Shown piece by piece: positions 8,773-15,654 of a stretch of 64,000 nt of DNA; the stretch's first letter is position 1, and the number at the start of each line of letters is the position of its first letter. Under the pieces are notes generated by a model, which saw only the letters and a list, made by a program, of their open reading frames with translations, was not told the DNA's origin and did not search any database. This DNA comes from CAWIOX01 sp963837775 (GTDB lineage Bacteria; Pseudomonadota; Gammaproteobacteria; Burkholderiales; Burkholderiaceae_D), in assembly GCA_963837775.1 (NCBI GenBank), contig CAWIOX010000019.1, positions 1 to 64,000 of the forward strand. The letters run 5' to 3'. The position numbers were made by a program, and so were the translations under genes.

Positions 8773-9297
8773 CTAAGCGCGCCGGAAGCGCGCCCAGAAG
8801 CCCTTGCGCGCCGCGACCGGCGGTGGCTGTTCTTGCGGCGCGGCCGGCGGCACTGGCTTGGTATATTCCAGCAGCTTGACGACCTTGCTCTCCAGCTCCT
8901 GAATCATCCGGTTCTTTTCCGAGATATGGACCCGCAGTTCGTCGGTCACCTGGTCCTTGACCCGGCGCAGATCGGCTTCGATCGCCAGCACCCGTTCCAG
9001 GTTCTTGTTGCGCTCCTGCTCGATCGCCAGCTGGATGTGGACCGGCAGCGCTTCAGTGCGGTGGGCGGCATCCTGCACGCTGTGCATGTCTGTATTGCGC
9101 AGCACGTTCTGCACAGTGTCGGTGATCGGGCTGTTGTACAGCCGCCCGTACATGCGCAGCAGCTCCGAGGTGTCGACCCCGGGCGAGCCGTCAGGCATCA
9201 CTGTCTTGGACAGCTGCCCCGACTTGAACGCGCTGTACAGACTGGTACGGCTTTTTTTGACGAGACGTGCAGCCTCCGATACAGATACGACAGCCAT
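8773..9297 (-). CDS. HTH DNA-binding protein with C-terminal coiled coil
   Basis: 174 aa from the ATG at 9297, preceded by AAGG 9 bases upstream. The N-terminal 55 residues (VSVSEAARLVKKSRTSLYSA) form a MerR/excisionase-like helix-turn-helix followed by DTSELLRMYGRLYN. Residues about 85-140 (QLAIEQERNKNLERVLAIEA ... ISEKNRMIQELESKV) are a long charged coiled coil. The C-terminus is Pro-rich then basic (KGFWARFRRA). This layout resembles plasmid partition/replication accessory proteins (KfrA-like in architecture, not shown to be homologous). A perfect 10-bp palindrome lies about 50 bases upstream of its start and may be an autoregulatory site. Function unknown. Confidence 0.65.
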   Translation of the reverse strand: MAVVSVSEAARLVKKSRTSLYSAFKSGQLSKTVMPDGSPGVDTSELLRMYGRLYNSPITDTVQNVLRNTDMHSVQDAAHRTEALPVHIQLAIEQERNKNLERVLAIEADLRRVKDQVTDELRVHISEKNRMIQELESKVVKLLEYTKPVPPAAPQEQPPPVAARKGFWARFRRA

Positions 9298-9347
9298 TGA
9301 AACAGACCTTTTTTGGGTAGTGCAGAGGGACTTCAGATCAATCTGAC

Positions 9348-9370
9348 GTACGCCGGCGTGGCCGGCGTAC
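9348..9370. promoter_or_regulatory. Perfect palindrome upstream of the HTH/coiled-coil gene
   Basis: GTACGCCGGC, a 3-base spacer, then GCCGGCGTAC: ten perfectly paired bases per arm, with no T run. Its position about 50 bases upstream of the divergent HTH gene suggests an operator, though a plain RNA hairpin is possible. The 377-base gap 9298-9674 otherwise holds only this and the hairpin at 9462-9480. Confidence 0.5.
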
Positions 9371-9461
9371 CCTGCGATAGTGTTATTGCGAGGAAATATG
9401 TGCAGGCCGCGGCGCTGTGGTTTGCCGCGTGCTGCTGCACCGGATTTCAACTACATGTGCG

Positions 9462-9480
9462 AAACGGCATCCTGCCGTTT
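9462..9480. terminator. Possible terminator hairpin
   Basis: AAACGGCA, loop TCC, TGCCGTTT, followed by TC and AAAA. A compact 8-bp stem with A/T flanks on both sides could terminate in either direction. No gene ends immediately before it on the + strand, so its role is uncertain. Confidence 0.35.
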
Positions 9481-9674
9481 TCAAAACAGGCGCAATTATC
9501 CTACATAATCCTTACAACGCTTGAATCGGCGCTTGGCCCTGACGCCGGTGCCGGCGCCGATGCAGTGCAGCCGCTGTTGGCTGGCCTGCCAGCATCTGCT
9601 GATCCAGCGCAAAACGATCGCCTGGATGCGCTCCGGACAAGCGGAGGATAATTCCGTCAAACAACTCCGGAAAC

Positions 9675-10919
9675 ATGAACCCTATGCACAGCATTGCAGC
9701 CATCCTCTTTGTACTGGCGCTGATCCACACCTTTGCGGCGAAATCGTTTGAGCGTCTGGCCGAGCGTCATCCCAGACATGCCGGCCTGTTTCATTTTCTG
9801 GGCGAGATCGAAGTGGTGTTCGGCTTCTGGGCCTTCATCCTGATTGCCGTCATGGCGCTGGTCGAAGGCAGCGCGCCGGCGATTGCCTATGCGGAGTCGC
9901 GCCAGTACGCCGAACCGCTGTTCGTATTCGTCATCATGGTGGTGGCCGCGTCGAAGCCGATCCTGGAGACGGTGAAAAAATTGGTCGCCGCGCTCGCCGG
10001 ACTGGCGCCGGTCAGGACCATCGTGGCGCGGGTCTGGCTGTGTCTTGCCGTGGTGCCGCTGATCGGCTCCCTGATTACCGAACCGGCCGCCATGACGCTG
10101 GCCGCCCTGATGCTGGCGCCGCTGGTATTCCGGCCAGGCATTCCGGAATGGCTGAAATACGGCGCGCTCGGCGTGCTGTTCGTCAATATCTCGATCGGCG
10201 GCACGCTGACATCGTTCGCCGCCCCGCCGGTGCTGATGGTCGCGTCAACTTGGCAATGGGACAGCGCATTCATGGCTGCGCAGTTCGGCTGGAAGGCGTG
10301 CATAGCGGTTCTCATCAATGCCACCGCGATTACCTGGCTGCTGCGCGCGCATCTGCCCGATCAGGCGCCGCATCAGGCCGACGACATCAAGGTGCCGCTG
10401 CTGGTGAGCGCGATCCATCTTCTGTTTCTGGTGGGGGTGGTCGTGTTCGCCCATCATCCGGTCATCTTTATCGGGCTGTTCCTTTTTTTCCTGGGCTTCA
10501 CCCAGGCCTATGCGCAGTACCAGAATCCGCTGATCCTGAAGGAAGGCTTGCTGGTCGGCTTTTTCCTGGCCGGACTGGTGGTGCTGGGCGGCATGCAGCA
10601 ATGGTGGCTGCAACCGATCGTGTCCAGTCTTGAGCCCACCGCGCTGTTTTTCGGCGTGCTCGGACTGACGGCGATCACCGACAACGCGGCACTGACTTAT
10701 CTCGGCTCGCTGATCGAGGGCATGTCAGGCCAGGCAAAGTACATGCTGGTCGCCGGCGCCGTCGCCGGCGGCGGGCTGACCGTGATTGCCAACGCGCCCA
10801 ACCCGGCAGGCGTATCGCTGCTCAGGCACGGCTTCAACGATGAGTCGATCGGCGCGGTCGGCTTGCTGCTCGGCGCGCTGCTGCCGACGGCGGTCGCAGC
10901 AGCGCTCTTTCTCTGGTAG
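9675..10919 (+). CDS. Putative Na+/H+ antiporter (PF07399-like)
   Basis: Polytopic inner membrane protein of 414 aa with about ten to eleven hydrophobic helices and short loops. Conserved-looking membrane segments include GEIEVVFGFWAFIL, LIGSLITEPAAMTLAALML, GALGVLFVNISIGGTLTSFA and GLTAITDNAALTYLGSLIEG. The acidic and polar residues inside helices (E in GEIEVVFG, TEPAAMT, TDNAAL) are the kind used for cation coupling. The pattern fits the putative Na+/H+ antiporter family defined as PF07399. It starts at MNPMHS with a GGA just upstream. No partner gene is adjacent. Exchange activity and ions are inferred from the family only. Confidence 0.8.
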   Translation: MNPMHSIAAILFVLALIHTFAAKSFERLAERHPRHAGLFHFLGEIEVVFGFWAFILIAVMALVEGSAPAIAYAESRQYAEPLFVFVIMVVAASKPILETVKKLVAALAGLAPVRTIVARVWLCLAVVPLIGSLITEPAAMTLAALMLAPLVFRPGIPEWLKYGALGVLFVNISIGGTLTSFAAPPVLMVASTWQWDSAFMAAQFGWKACIAVLINATAITWLLRAHLPDQAPHQADDIKVPLLVSAIHLLFLVGVVVFAHHPVIFIGLFLFFLGFTQAYAQYQNPLILKEGLLVGFFLAGLVVLGGMQQWWLQPIVSSLEPTALFFGVLGLTAITDNAALTYLGSLIEGMSGQAKYMLVAGAVAGGGLTVIANAPNPAGVSLLRHGFNDESIGAVGLLLGALLPTAVAAALFLW

Positions 10920-11012
10920 AAACCGGCTTCAGCGCTTACTCAGACGGCATCACCGGCCAGCGGCTGAAAAATTTATCGGATGCCGAGACATCCCGGAACA
11001 GCTGATGTGGAC

Positions 11013-11588
11013 TTACTGAAACAGTTTCTCGACTTTAAGAAGCGTGAGCACACCCATCACGGCAAAGATGCCTGCCGCGATGGAGTGGACCAACTTCATT
11101 GGTATTTTGTCAGCGAACTTGTTGCCGACAAAAACAGCCGGCACATCCGCCAGTAGCATGCCCAGAGTTGTGCCGGCGACGACCATCAGCGGGGTTGCGT
11201 AGTGCGCAGCCAGGGCGACCGTTGCAATCTGCGTCTTGTCGCCCATTTCGGCGAGAAAGAAGGTGATCAGGGTCGCGCCGAATACCCCCAGGTGTTTTGC
11301 AACCTGCGTTTCTTCTTCCTCGATCTTGTCGGGAATCATCGTCCAGATCGCCATCCCGATGAACGACAGGCCCAATACCCAGCGCATGGCATCCGGACTG
11401 ATGACCGAGGTGATCCATGCGCCCAAGGCGCCAGCCAATCCATGATTGACAAGAGTGGCGCACAAAATGCCGGCAATGATGGGTAATGGTTTTTTGAATC
11501 GAGCCGCGAGGATAAAGGCGAGCAATTGGGTTTTGTCGCCAATTTCCGCCAGAGCGACAACGCCGGTTGAGATGAGAAGTGATTCCAT
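11013..11588 (-). CDS. UPF0016/GDT1-family manganese exporter
   Basis: Small inner membrane cation transporter, 191 aa, with two repeated halves. Each half carries the signature E-x-G-D-K-T-Q: ALAEIGDKTQLLAF near residue 20 and FLAEMGDKTQIATV near residue 120, which line the Mn2+/Ca2+ pathway in this family. About six hydrophobic helices are visible. The ATG at 11588 (MESLLIS) is chosen over the upstream TTG. The 171-base leader contains a yybP-ykoY manganese riboswitch, which supports a role in Mn2+ export or homeostasis. Frame intact. Confidence 0.92.
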   Translation of the reverse strand: MESLLISTGVVALAEIGDKTQLLAFILAARFKKPLPIIAGILCATLVNHGLAGALGAWITSVISPDAMRWVLGLSFIGMAIWTMIPDKIEEEETQVAKHLGVFGATLITFFLAEMGDKTQIATVALAAHYATPLMVVAGTTLGMLLADVPAVFVGNKFADKIPMKLVHSIAAGIFAVMGVLTLLKVEKLFQ

Positions 11589-11639
11589 GATGCGTTCCAA
11601 GGCCGGACAAGGACAATGACCGCACGCCTCCCCGGCCAG

Positions 11640-11760
11640 TCCGGAGGCGATGCAGTCAAAGGTCTTGCCAAGTTAGAAACCGCTTACACCATGATCGATA
11701 GATCAAGTATGTTGATGCAAGCACTTCCGCCGCAGCGAAAGCCGACTACTCCCCAATGAT
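11640..11760 (-). promoter_or_regulatory. yybP-ykoY manganese riboswitch
   Basis: On the minus strand the leader of the UPF0016 gene carries the conserved elements of the Mn2+ riboswitch in order: GGGGAGTAG (11746-11754), then GCATCAACATACTTG, then GGCAAGACCTTTGAC (3' side, about 11655-11668). After the aptamer comes a GC stem, CGCCTCC (11643-11649) with GGAGGCG (11625-11631), that could be the expression platform. It has no U run, so control may act on translation or Rho. Known biology: Mn2+ binding turns on exporters of this family. Confidence 0.9.
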
Positions 11761-11766
11761 GAACGA

Positions 11767-11772
11767 ATTATA
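11767..11772 (-). promoter_or_regulatory. Promoter -10 box for the Mn riboswitch transcript
   Basis: A perfect TATAAT on the minus strand, placing transcription start close to 11760, right at the 5' edge of the riboswitch. No good -35 hexamer is visible 17 bases upstream. Confidence 0.6.
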
Positions 11773-11910
11773 CCTGCGAGCATCTCATCATTGGATGTGA
11801 ATCAAGAGCGTATTCGAGCAGATTTGGATATGCCTCCCGCTGCACCAAGAAAGAGACGATCTATCAAGAACAAGTAGCTGCTACCAAAAAAGCACGTTGA
11901 TAGTCATCAA

Positions 11911-11942
11911 ATGCAAAAAGCTCCAATCGGAGCTTTTTGCAT
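11911..11942. terminator. Bidirectional terminator
   Basis: A perfect 14-bp stem (ATGCAAAAAGCTCC with GGAGCTTTTTGCAT) and an AATC loop, A/T-rich at the base on both sides. It separates the Mn-exporter region from the defence island. On the + strand it follows a short open stretch ending at a TAG (11875-11877), and on the - strand it would end transcripts leaving the vsr remnant. Confidence 0.85.
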
Positions 11943-12239
11943 TAACTGCGTCATTATTTTCGGACTAATTTGTCACATTTTTCACTTTTTGTGGCAACCG
12001 ACAACAACATCTGTCGCGTGCCGCCAATCCTGCAAACTTGGGCATTGATTTCAAACGCCTTTTTCACATACTTCGACACGAGCGCCTTGAGGATGTGACA
12101 CAGAAAGTGCAACAATGCGCGATTTGTGACACTGAAGATGAAAGACAGCGCGAACACAGCGCAATGCCGCGTCATTGCGTCGATTGCAATCGATCCGGTC
12201 ATGCGCCTTTTCTCGGCTGCCGGATTGGCGTGGCCGGGA
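11943..12239. other. Gene-free stretch at the island edge
   Basis: About 300 bases with no convincing gene. It contains two direct copies of TGTGACAC (12094-12101 and 12125-12132) and a TGTCACA word on the other strand near 11970. These resemble the GTGAC/GTCAC arms of the C-box further right, but without its full symmetry. It may be decayed DNA of the vsr/restriction module. Confidence 0.4.
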
Positions 12240-12524
12240 TCAGCCAGCATCTCCGGCCAGCTCGATTCCGCGGGATTGCGAATCGTGAATCCAGTCCGCC
12301 AAGTTGTCGATGAGTGCGTCAAACACCTGCCTGCCGCGCCCCTTCATCGCACATTCCCACACAACCGCCACCCGCCAGTCGGCTGCCAACAGCTTGTTAT
12401 GCGAGAGTCTGTCCCGGCTCATGTTGTCCGAGATTTTGGCAAGCCAGAATGCGATTCTGATTTCCGGTGTGATTGGCAGATGCCAGAGGTATCCGCACCG
12501 GAAGTGGTGATTTCTTAAAATCAA
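12240..12524 (-). pseudogene. Truncated Vsr mismatch endonuclease
   Basis: The last 94 codons match the C-terminal half of very-short-patch repair endonucleases (normally about 140-155 aa): CGYLWHLPITPE, then FWLAKISDNMSRDRL, then LLAADWRVAVVWECAMKGRG. These correspond to the family segments around the zinc-site Cys/His and the strand ending in VWEC. The N-terminal half, with the catalytic Asp and the metal site, is missing. The break falls at about 12524, two bases from the C-box of the next gene, so the vsr gene was probably cut when the C-protein module arrived. Vsr genes normally accompany a 5-methylcytosine methyltransferase; none is present here. Confidence 0.75.
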
Positions 12525-12525
12525 T

Positions 12526-12560
12526 ATGTGACTTATCGTCCGTAGACCTATAAGTCACAT
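12526..12560 (+). promoter_or_regulatory. C-box operator of the controller protein
   Basis: A 35-bp perfect-armed inverted repeat: ATGTGACTTAT, spacer CGTCCGTAGACCT, ATAAGTCACAT. It lies 40 bases upstream of the C-protein start. The words GACTTAT, GTCCGTAG and AAGTC are those of the C-box operators bound by restriction-modification controller proteins; from memory it is very close to the 35-bp Esp1396I operator in length and ends. Expected behaviour: one dimer at the distal site activates the C operon and a second at the proximal site represses it. Confidence 0.85.
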
Positions 12561-12573
12561 CGCACCATGATCT

Positions 12574-12594
12574 TCCTACAAAAAACAAGTAGGT
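12574..12594 (+). promoter_or_regulatory. Small hairpin over the C-gene ribosome binding site
   Basis: CCTAC, nine A-rich bases, GTAGG. The AGG of the right arm is the only Shine-Dalgarno-like word before the C-gene ATG at 12601, so the stem would mask it. It is short (5 bp) and could be coincidental. Confidence 0.35.
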
Positions 12595-12600
12595 ATAGAC

Positions 12601-12822
12601 ATGGCGAATCAATTACTGATTGGGTTTGGTCTTCATTTAAAAAAATTGCGTTTAGAAAGAGGGCTGAGCCAAGAGCAATTAGGAATGATTGCAGAATTGG
12701 ATCGAACTTACATCAGCGGCATAGAGCGCGGTGTACGTAATGTGAGCCTCACTAATATCTTCCGTATTGCGCAGGCCTTGAATGTGCCGACTGCCGAACT
12801 ATTCCATTCGGACGTTGAATAA
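12601..12822 (+). CDS. Restriction-controller (C) protein, XRE-type HTH
   Basis: A 73-aa all-helical DNA-binding protein of the XRE class. Residues 10-60 hold the HTH with the C-protein hallmark LDRTYISGIERGVRNVSL; DRTYISGIER is the recognition-helix region shared by C proteins of type II restriction systems. The size is typical (70-80 aa). The C-box lies just upstream, giving the autoregulatory arrangement of C genes. The next gene starts 3 bases after its stop, where the restriction endonuclease gene would normally be. Base composition is markedly AT-richer than the neighbourhood, consistent with horizontal acquisition. Frame intact. Confidence 0.92.
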   Translation: MANQLLIGFGLHLKKLRLERGLSQEQLGMIAELDRTYISGIERGVRNVSLTNIFRIAQALNVPTAELFHSDVE

Positions 12823-12824
12823 TC

Positions 12825-14792
12825 ATGGCGCATCGTGCTTATTATTCAGCAAATCTTGTAGACTTTCTCATTGAGTCTGCTGATTCGATCATTGGGAAAA
12901 TTACAAAAAACCATTCGCAAAACTTAGAACATTTACAAACTGGCGCATGGGCCGGCCAAATTGAAATCTTGCAGGTCGCATTACAGCCGCTGAACGAAGG
13001 TCATATTCTTTTCGAAGTGCAAATTCCAAGAATGGGGAGGCGTGCAGATGTCGTTTTAATCTATAAAGATTTGATCTTCGTCATCGAATTTAAGGTCGGT
13101 GCAAAGCACTATTTACCGCAAGATCTTCGACAAGCGCATGGCTACGCCATCGACTTGCATCATTTTCATGAAGGTAGTCACGCTAAAACCATTGTCCCTA
13201 TTTTAGTCGCCACAGAGGCGCAGGCAATAACGATAAAATTGCCTGTAGAAGTGGATAAGGTATATGAACCACTCATCGCCAATAAGAGCAATTTATGTGC
13301 AGTACTAGATTATTGCGTCAGCCATATTCATGCTCAGATCGCGATCGATTATCAAGAGTGGCTACATTCTTCATACAAGCCAACACCTACCATTATTGAG
13401 GCAGCCCAAGCGCTCTATTCCAGCCACGATGTAGAGGACATTGCTCGCAATGATGCTGGCGCGCAGAATTTACATGTGACGTCCCAAGCGATCCAAGACA
13501 TCGTGCATACCGCCCGCCTTAATAAACGCAAAACCATCTGCTTTGTAACGGGCGTACCAGGGGCAGGTAAAACTTTGGTAGGTCTCAATATTGCCACCTC
13601 AAGTACTAACGTCGACGATGACGAACACGCCGTTTTTCTATCTGGGAATGGTCCGTTAGTCGAGGTACTCACCGAAGCGCTTGCACGTGATAGTGTCAAG
13701 CGCAATCCCGACACGTCCAAAGCAAAAGAACTGAGGAACGCAGCAGCGAAGATCCAAAACATCCATCGATTTAGAGATGAAGCATTGGAAAATGCTGGCA
13801 AAGCGCCACCAGAACGTGTAGTCATTTTTGACGAAGCACAACGCGCTTGGGATTTGGACAACACGTCCAAATTCATGATACAAAAGCGAGGGCAAAAAAG
13901 CTTCAATCAATCTGAGCCAGAATTCTTAATCAGCGTGATGGCTAGGCACGATGACTGGTGTGTCATCGTCGCGTTGATTGGTGGCGGACAAGAGATCAAT
14001 ACCGGCGAGGCAGGCTTACAAGGTTGGATTGACGCACTGGCAGATAATTTTTCTGATTGGGATGTGCATTATTCAGACAAACTGTCTCAAATTGAATATG
14101 CCGGTCGCGATGTTGACTTCAGTGGCATTGACCAAGCCCACCCTCAAGCAAGTCTGCATTTGGCAACCTCTATGCGATCTTTTCGGGCAGAGAAGCTATC
14201 GCATATGATCCACTATGTGATCCACGATCAAGCAGTGGCGGCGGCTGAATGCTACCAACAATTCAAACATAAGTTTCCAATTAAGATCACCCGTAATCTC
14301 AGCCAAGCAAAGACATGGATAAGAGCCCAAGCACGCGCCAATGAAACAAAAGGTCTGATTGCATCATCCGGTGCGATCAGGCTAAAACCTGAAGGTATCT
14401 TTGTTAAGAACCGTTTGTCAGCGGCAGATTGGTTTTTGAATGAGCAAGAAGACATTCGCTCCTGCCACTTCTTGGAGGACGTTGCAACAGAGTTTGATAT
14501 TCAAGGTTTAGAGTTAGATTGGTGCCTAGTCGGCTGGGATGCAGATTATCGTTATCAAAACGGACATTTTGAACACTGGAAATTTACCGGCACGACTTGG
14601 AAGCAACGTCATCAAGAAGAGCAAAAACGCTATCTAGAAAATGCCTATCGCGTGTTGCTTACGCGTGCACGGCAAGGGATGGTGATATTTATCCCATATG
14701 GTGATGATCGTGATGCGACGCGCCAATCAGGATTTTTGGATGGGACTTTTTCTTATTTGGTGAGTTGCGGCCTCGAAGTCTTAAATAGTTAA
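12825..14792 (+). CDS. PD-(D/E)xK nuclease fused to DUF2075 (Schlafen-type) helicase
   Basis: 655 aa, two bases after the C-protein stop. Residues 65-110 show a PD-(D/E)xK nuclease core: RRADVVLIY with D75, and VIEFKVG with E88 and K90, followed by a Gln-containing helix. Residues 238-640 are a superfamily 1-like ATPase of the DUF2075/Schlafen group 3 type: Walker A GVPGAGKT (243-250), FLSGNGPLV, Walker B with FDEAQRAWD (about 335-343), the sensor-like ALIGGGQEINTGEAG, TSMRSFRA and the C-terminal LLTRARQGMVIFIP. It likely binds and cuts or unwinds nucleic acid. It occupies the place of the restriction endonuclease in a C-controlled operon, but no methyltransferase accompanies it. It is AT-rich with an intact frame. 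The defence role is inferred; a relative to compare is the nuclease-helicase Nhi of staphylococci. Confidence 0.85.
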   Translation: MAHRAYYSANLVDFLIESADSIIGKITKNHSQNLEHLQTGAWAGQIEILQVALQPLNEGHILFEVQIPRMGRRADVVLIYKDLIFVIEFKVGAKHYLPQDLRQAHGYAIDLHHFHEGSHAKTIVPILVATEAQAITIKLPVEVDKVYEPLIANKSNLCAVLDYCVSHIHAQIAIDYQEWLHSSYKPTPTIIEAAQALYSSHDVEDIARNDAGAQNLHVTSQAIQDIVHTARLNKRKTICFVTGVPGAGKTLVGLNIATSSTNVDDDEHAVFLSGNGPLVEVLTEALARDSVKRNPDTSKAKELRNAAAKIQNIHRFRDEALENAGKAPPERVVIFDEAQRAWDLDNTSKFMIQKRGQKSFNQSEPEFLISVMARHDDWCVIVALIGGGQEINTGEAGLQGWIDALADNFSDWDVHYSDKLSQIEYAGRDVDFSGIDQAHPQASLHLATSMRSFRAEKLSHMIHYVIHDQAVAAAECYQQFKHKFPIKITRNLSQAKTWIRAQARANETKGLIASSGAIRLKPEGIFVKNRLSAADWFLNEQEDIRSCHFLEDVATEFDIQGLELDWCLVGWDADYRYQNGHFEHWKFTGTTWKQRHQEEQKRYLENAYRVLLTRARQGMVIFIPYGDDRDATRQSGFLDGTFSYLVSCGLEVLNS

Positions 14793-14833
14793 ATTTAAGC
14801 CCTGCCCATAGCATTTTCAGCCCTCGAACAAAT

Positions 14834-15142
14834 CTATCTCAACACCACCCGATGACTCTCGATAATCGCCCGGAATGCCGGGCTGGTGCTCGCCCAATCT
14901 ACCAGATCGACTTTGAACGGTAAATCCGACTCGGTGAAATCGTGTTCCAGCGCTGCCAGCAAGCTCAGTGGCAGGGCGGACTCGCCGATGATGGCGAGGT
15001 CGAGGTCGGAGTAAGGTTTGGCGGTGCGGGTGGCACGCGAGCCGAAGGCCCAGACGGCTTTATCCGGAACATGCCGGTCGAGGATGGCCGCCACGATTTC
15101 CCATTGTTCGGGGGTGATCGCGATGTCCGGTGGCGTACTCAC
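14834..15142 (-). CDS. MNT-type nucleotidyltransferase (antitoxin of HEPN/MNT pair)
   Basis: 102 aa, minimal nucleotidyltransferase fold. The motif GSRATRTAKPYSDLDLAI carries the G-S-x10-D-x-D metal-binding aspartates, and a third acidic residue lies in VDLVDW. Family members adenylylate (or AMPylate) a Tyr on the partner HEPN toxin. It starts with GTG at 15142, seven bases after the stop of the HEPN gene, so the two form one operon (HEPN first). It is convergent with the nuclease-helicase gene, 41 bases apart. Confidence 0.88.
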   Translation of the reverse strand: MSTPPDIAITPEQWEIVAAILDRHVPDKAVWAFGSRATRTAKPYSDLDLAIIGESALPLSLLAALEHDFTESDLPFKVDLVDWASTSPAFRAIIESHRVVLR

Positions 15143-15149
15143 AGGCGGC

Positions 15150-15569
15150 TCATGGCGTGACGCTGCCGCGCCTGTGCAGCTCTTGCGACAGGGCTTGCGC
15201 TTCTTGCAGAAAATCGGGCAGCAGCGCCATGACTTCTATCGCCTTGGCTTCGTCGTAGGTGTGACTGGTGATGCTGCGTGCTTTGCGGTAGTCCTTCCAG
15301 CGGTCCCATCCGCTGCGCAGCAAGCCTTGCTCACTGCCGCTGCGTATCAGGTCCGGAAAAGCCAGCTCGTCAATCGCAACCGGGTTGGGCGCGGCCATTT
15401 CCAGATAACGTTTGAGCATTTTGTGCGAGAGCTCATAACAAAATTCGAAGCGTTGTATGCAGGCGTCGCGGTACAGGGTATTTTGCGGATCGGTAGCATG
15501 CGCTTGCAGCGCTTCTGCGAGCCGCTGCAAGGCATTTTCCAGTGAGCTGAGATCGAGTTGAATCGCCAT
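15150..15569 (-). CDS. HEPN-domain protein, HI0074 type (toxin of HEPN/MNT pair)
   Basis: 139 aa, helical bundle of the nucleotidyltransferase substrate-binding family. The segment RFEFCYELSHKMLKRYLE and the motif RSITSHTYDEA contain R-x4-H, the catalytic RNase signature of HEPN toxins, and the adjacent Tyr is the usual modification site. With the MNT gene it makes a toxin-antitoxin pair of HepT/MntA type. It lies between the defence island and gyrB; composition is closer to the chromosome than to the C-protein module, so it may be an independent insertion. Confidence 0.87.
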   Translation of the reverse strand: MAIQLDLSSLENALQRLAEALQAHATDPQNTLYRDACIQRFEFCYELSHKMLKRYLEMAAPNPVAIDELAFPDLIRSGSEQGLLRSGWDRWKDYRKARSITSHTYDEAKAIEVMALLPDFLQEAQALSQELHRRGSVTP

Positions 15570-15654
15570 ATCTCATCCATTCAATCGCGTCAGAACTACA
15601 TCTTGTCACAGTCGCCGGGAGGCGGCCGTGACATGGACAATCAGTATATCGACA

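Noticed and set aside
11691..11877. Apparent small + strand gene (MIDRSSML ... RRSIKNK) with a frameshift, followed by a terminator
   Set aside because: Its first part is the antisense of the conserved Mn riboswitch and its middle covers the -10 box; only the last 30 codons could be a gene remnant, too little to support.
12126..12518. 130-aa + strand ORF across the vsr remnant
   Set aside because: The minus strand carries clear Vsr motifs (VWEC region); the + frame has no domain.
12601..15600. A DNA methyltransferase partner for the C protein
   Set aside because: I looked for the SAM-binding and catalytic motifs (FxGxG, DPPY/NPPY, PCQ) on both strands around the island and saw none; a distant gene cannot be excluded.
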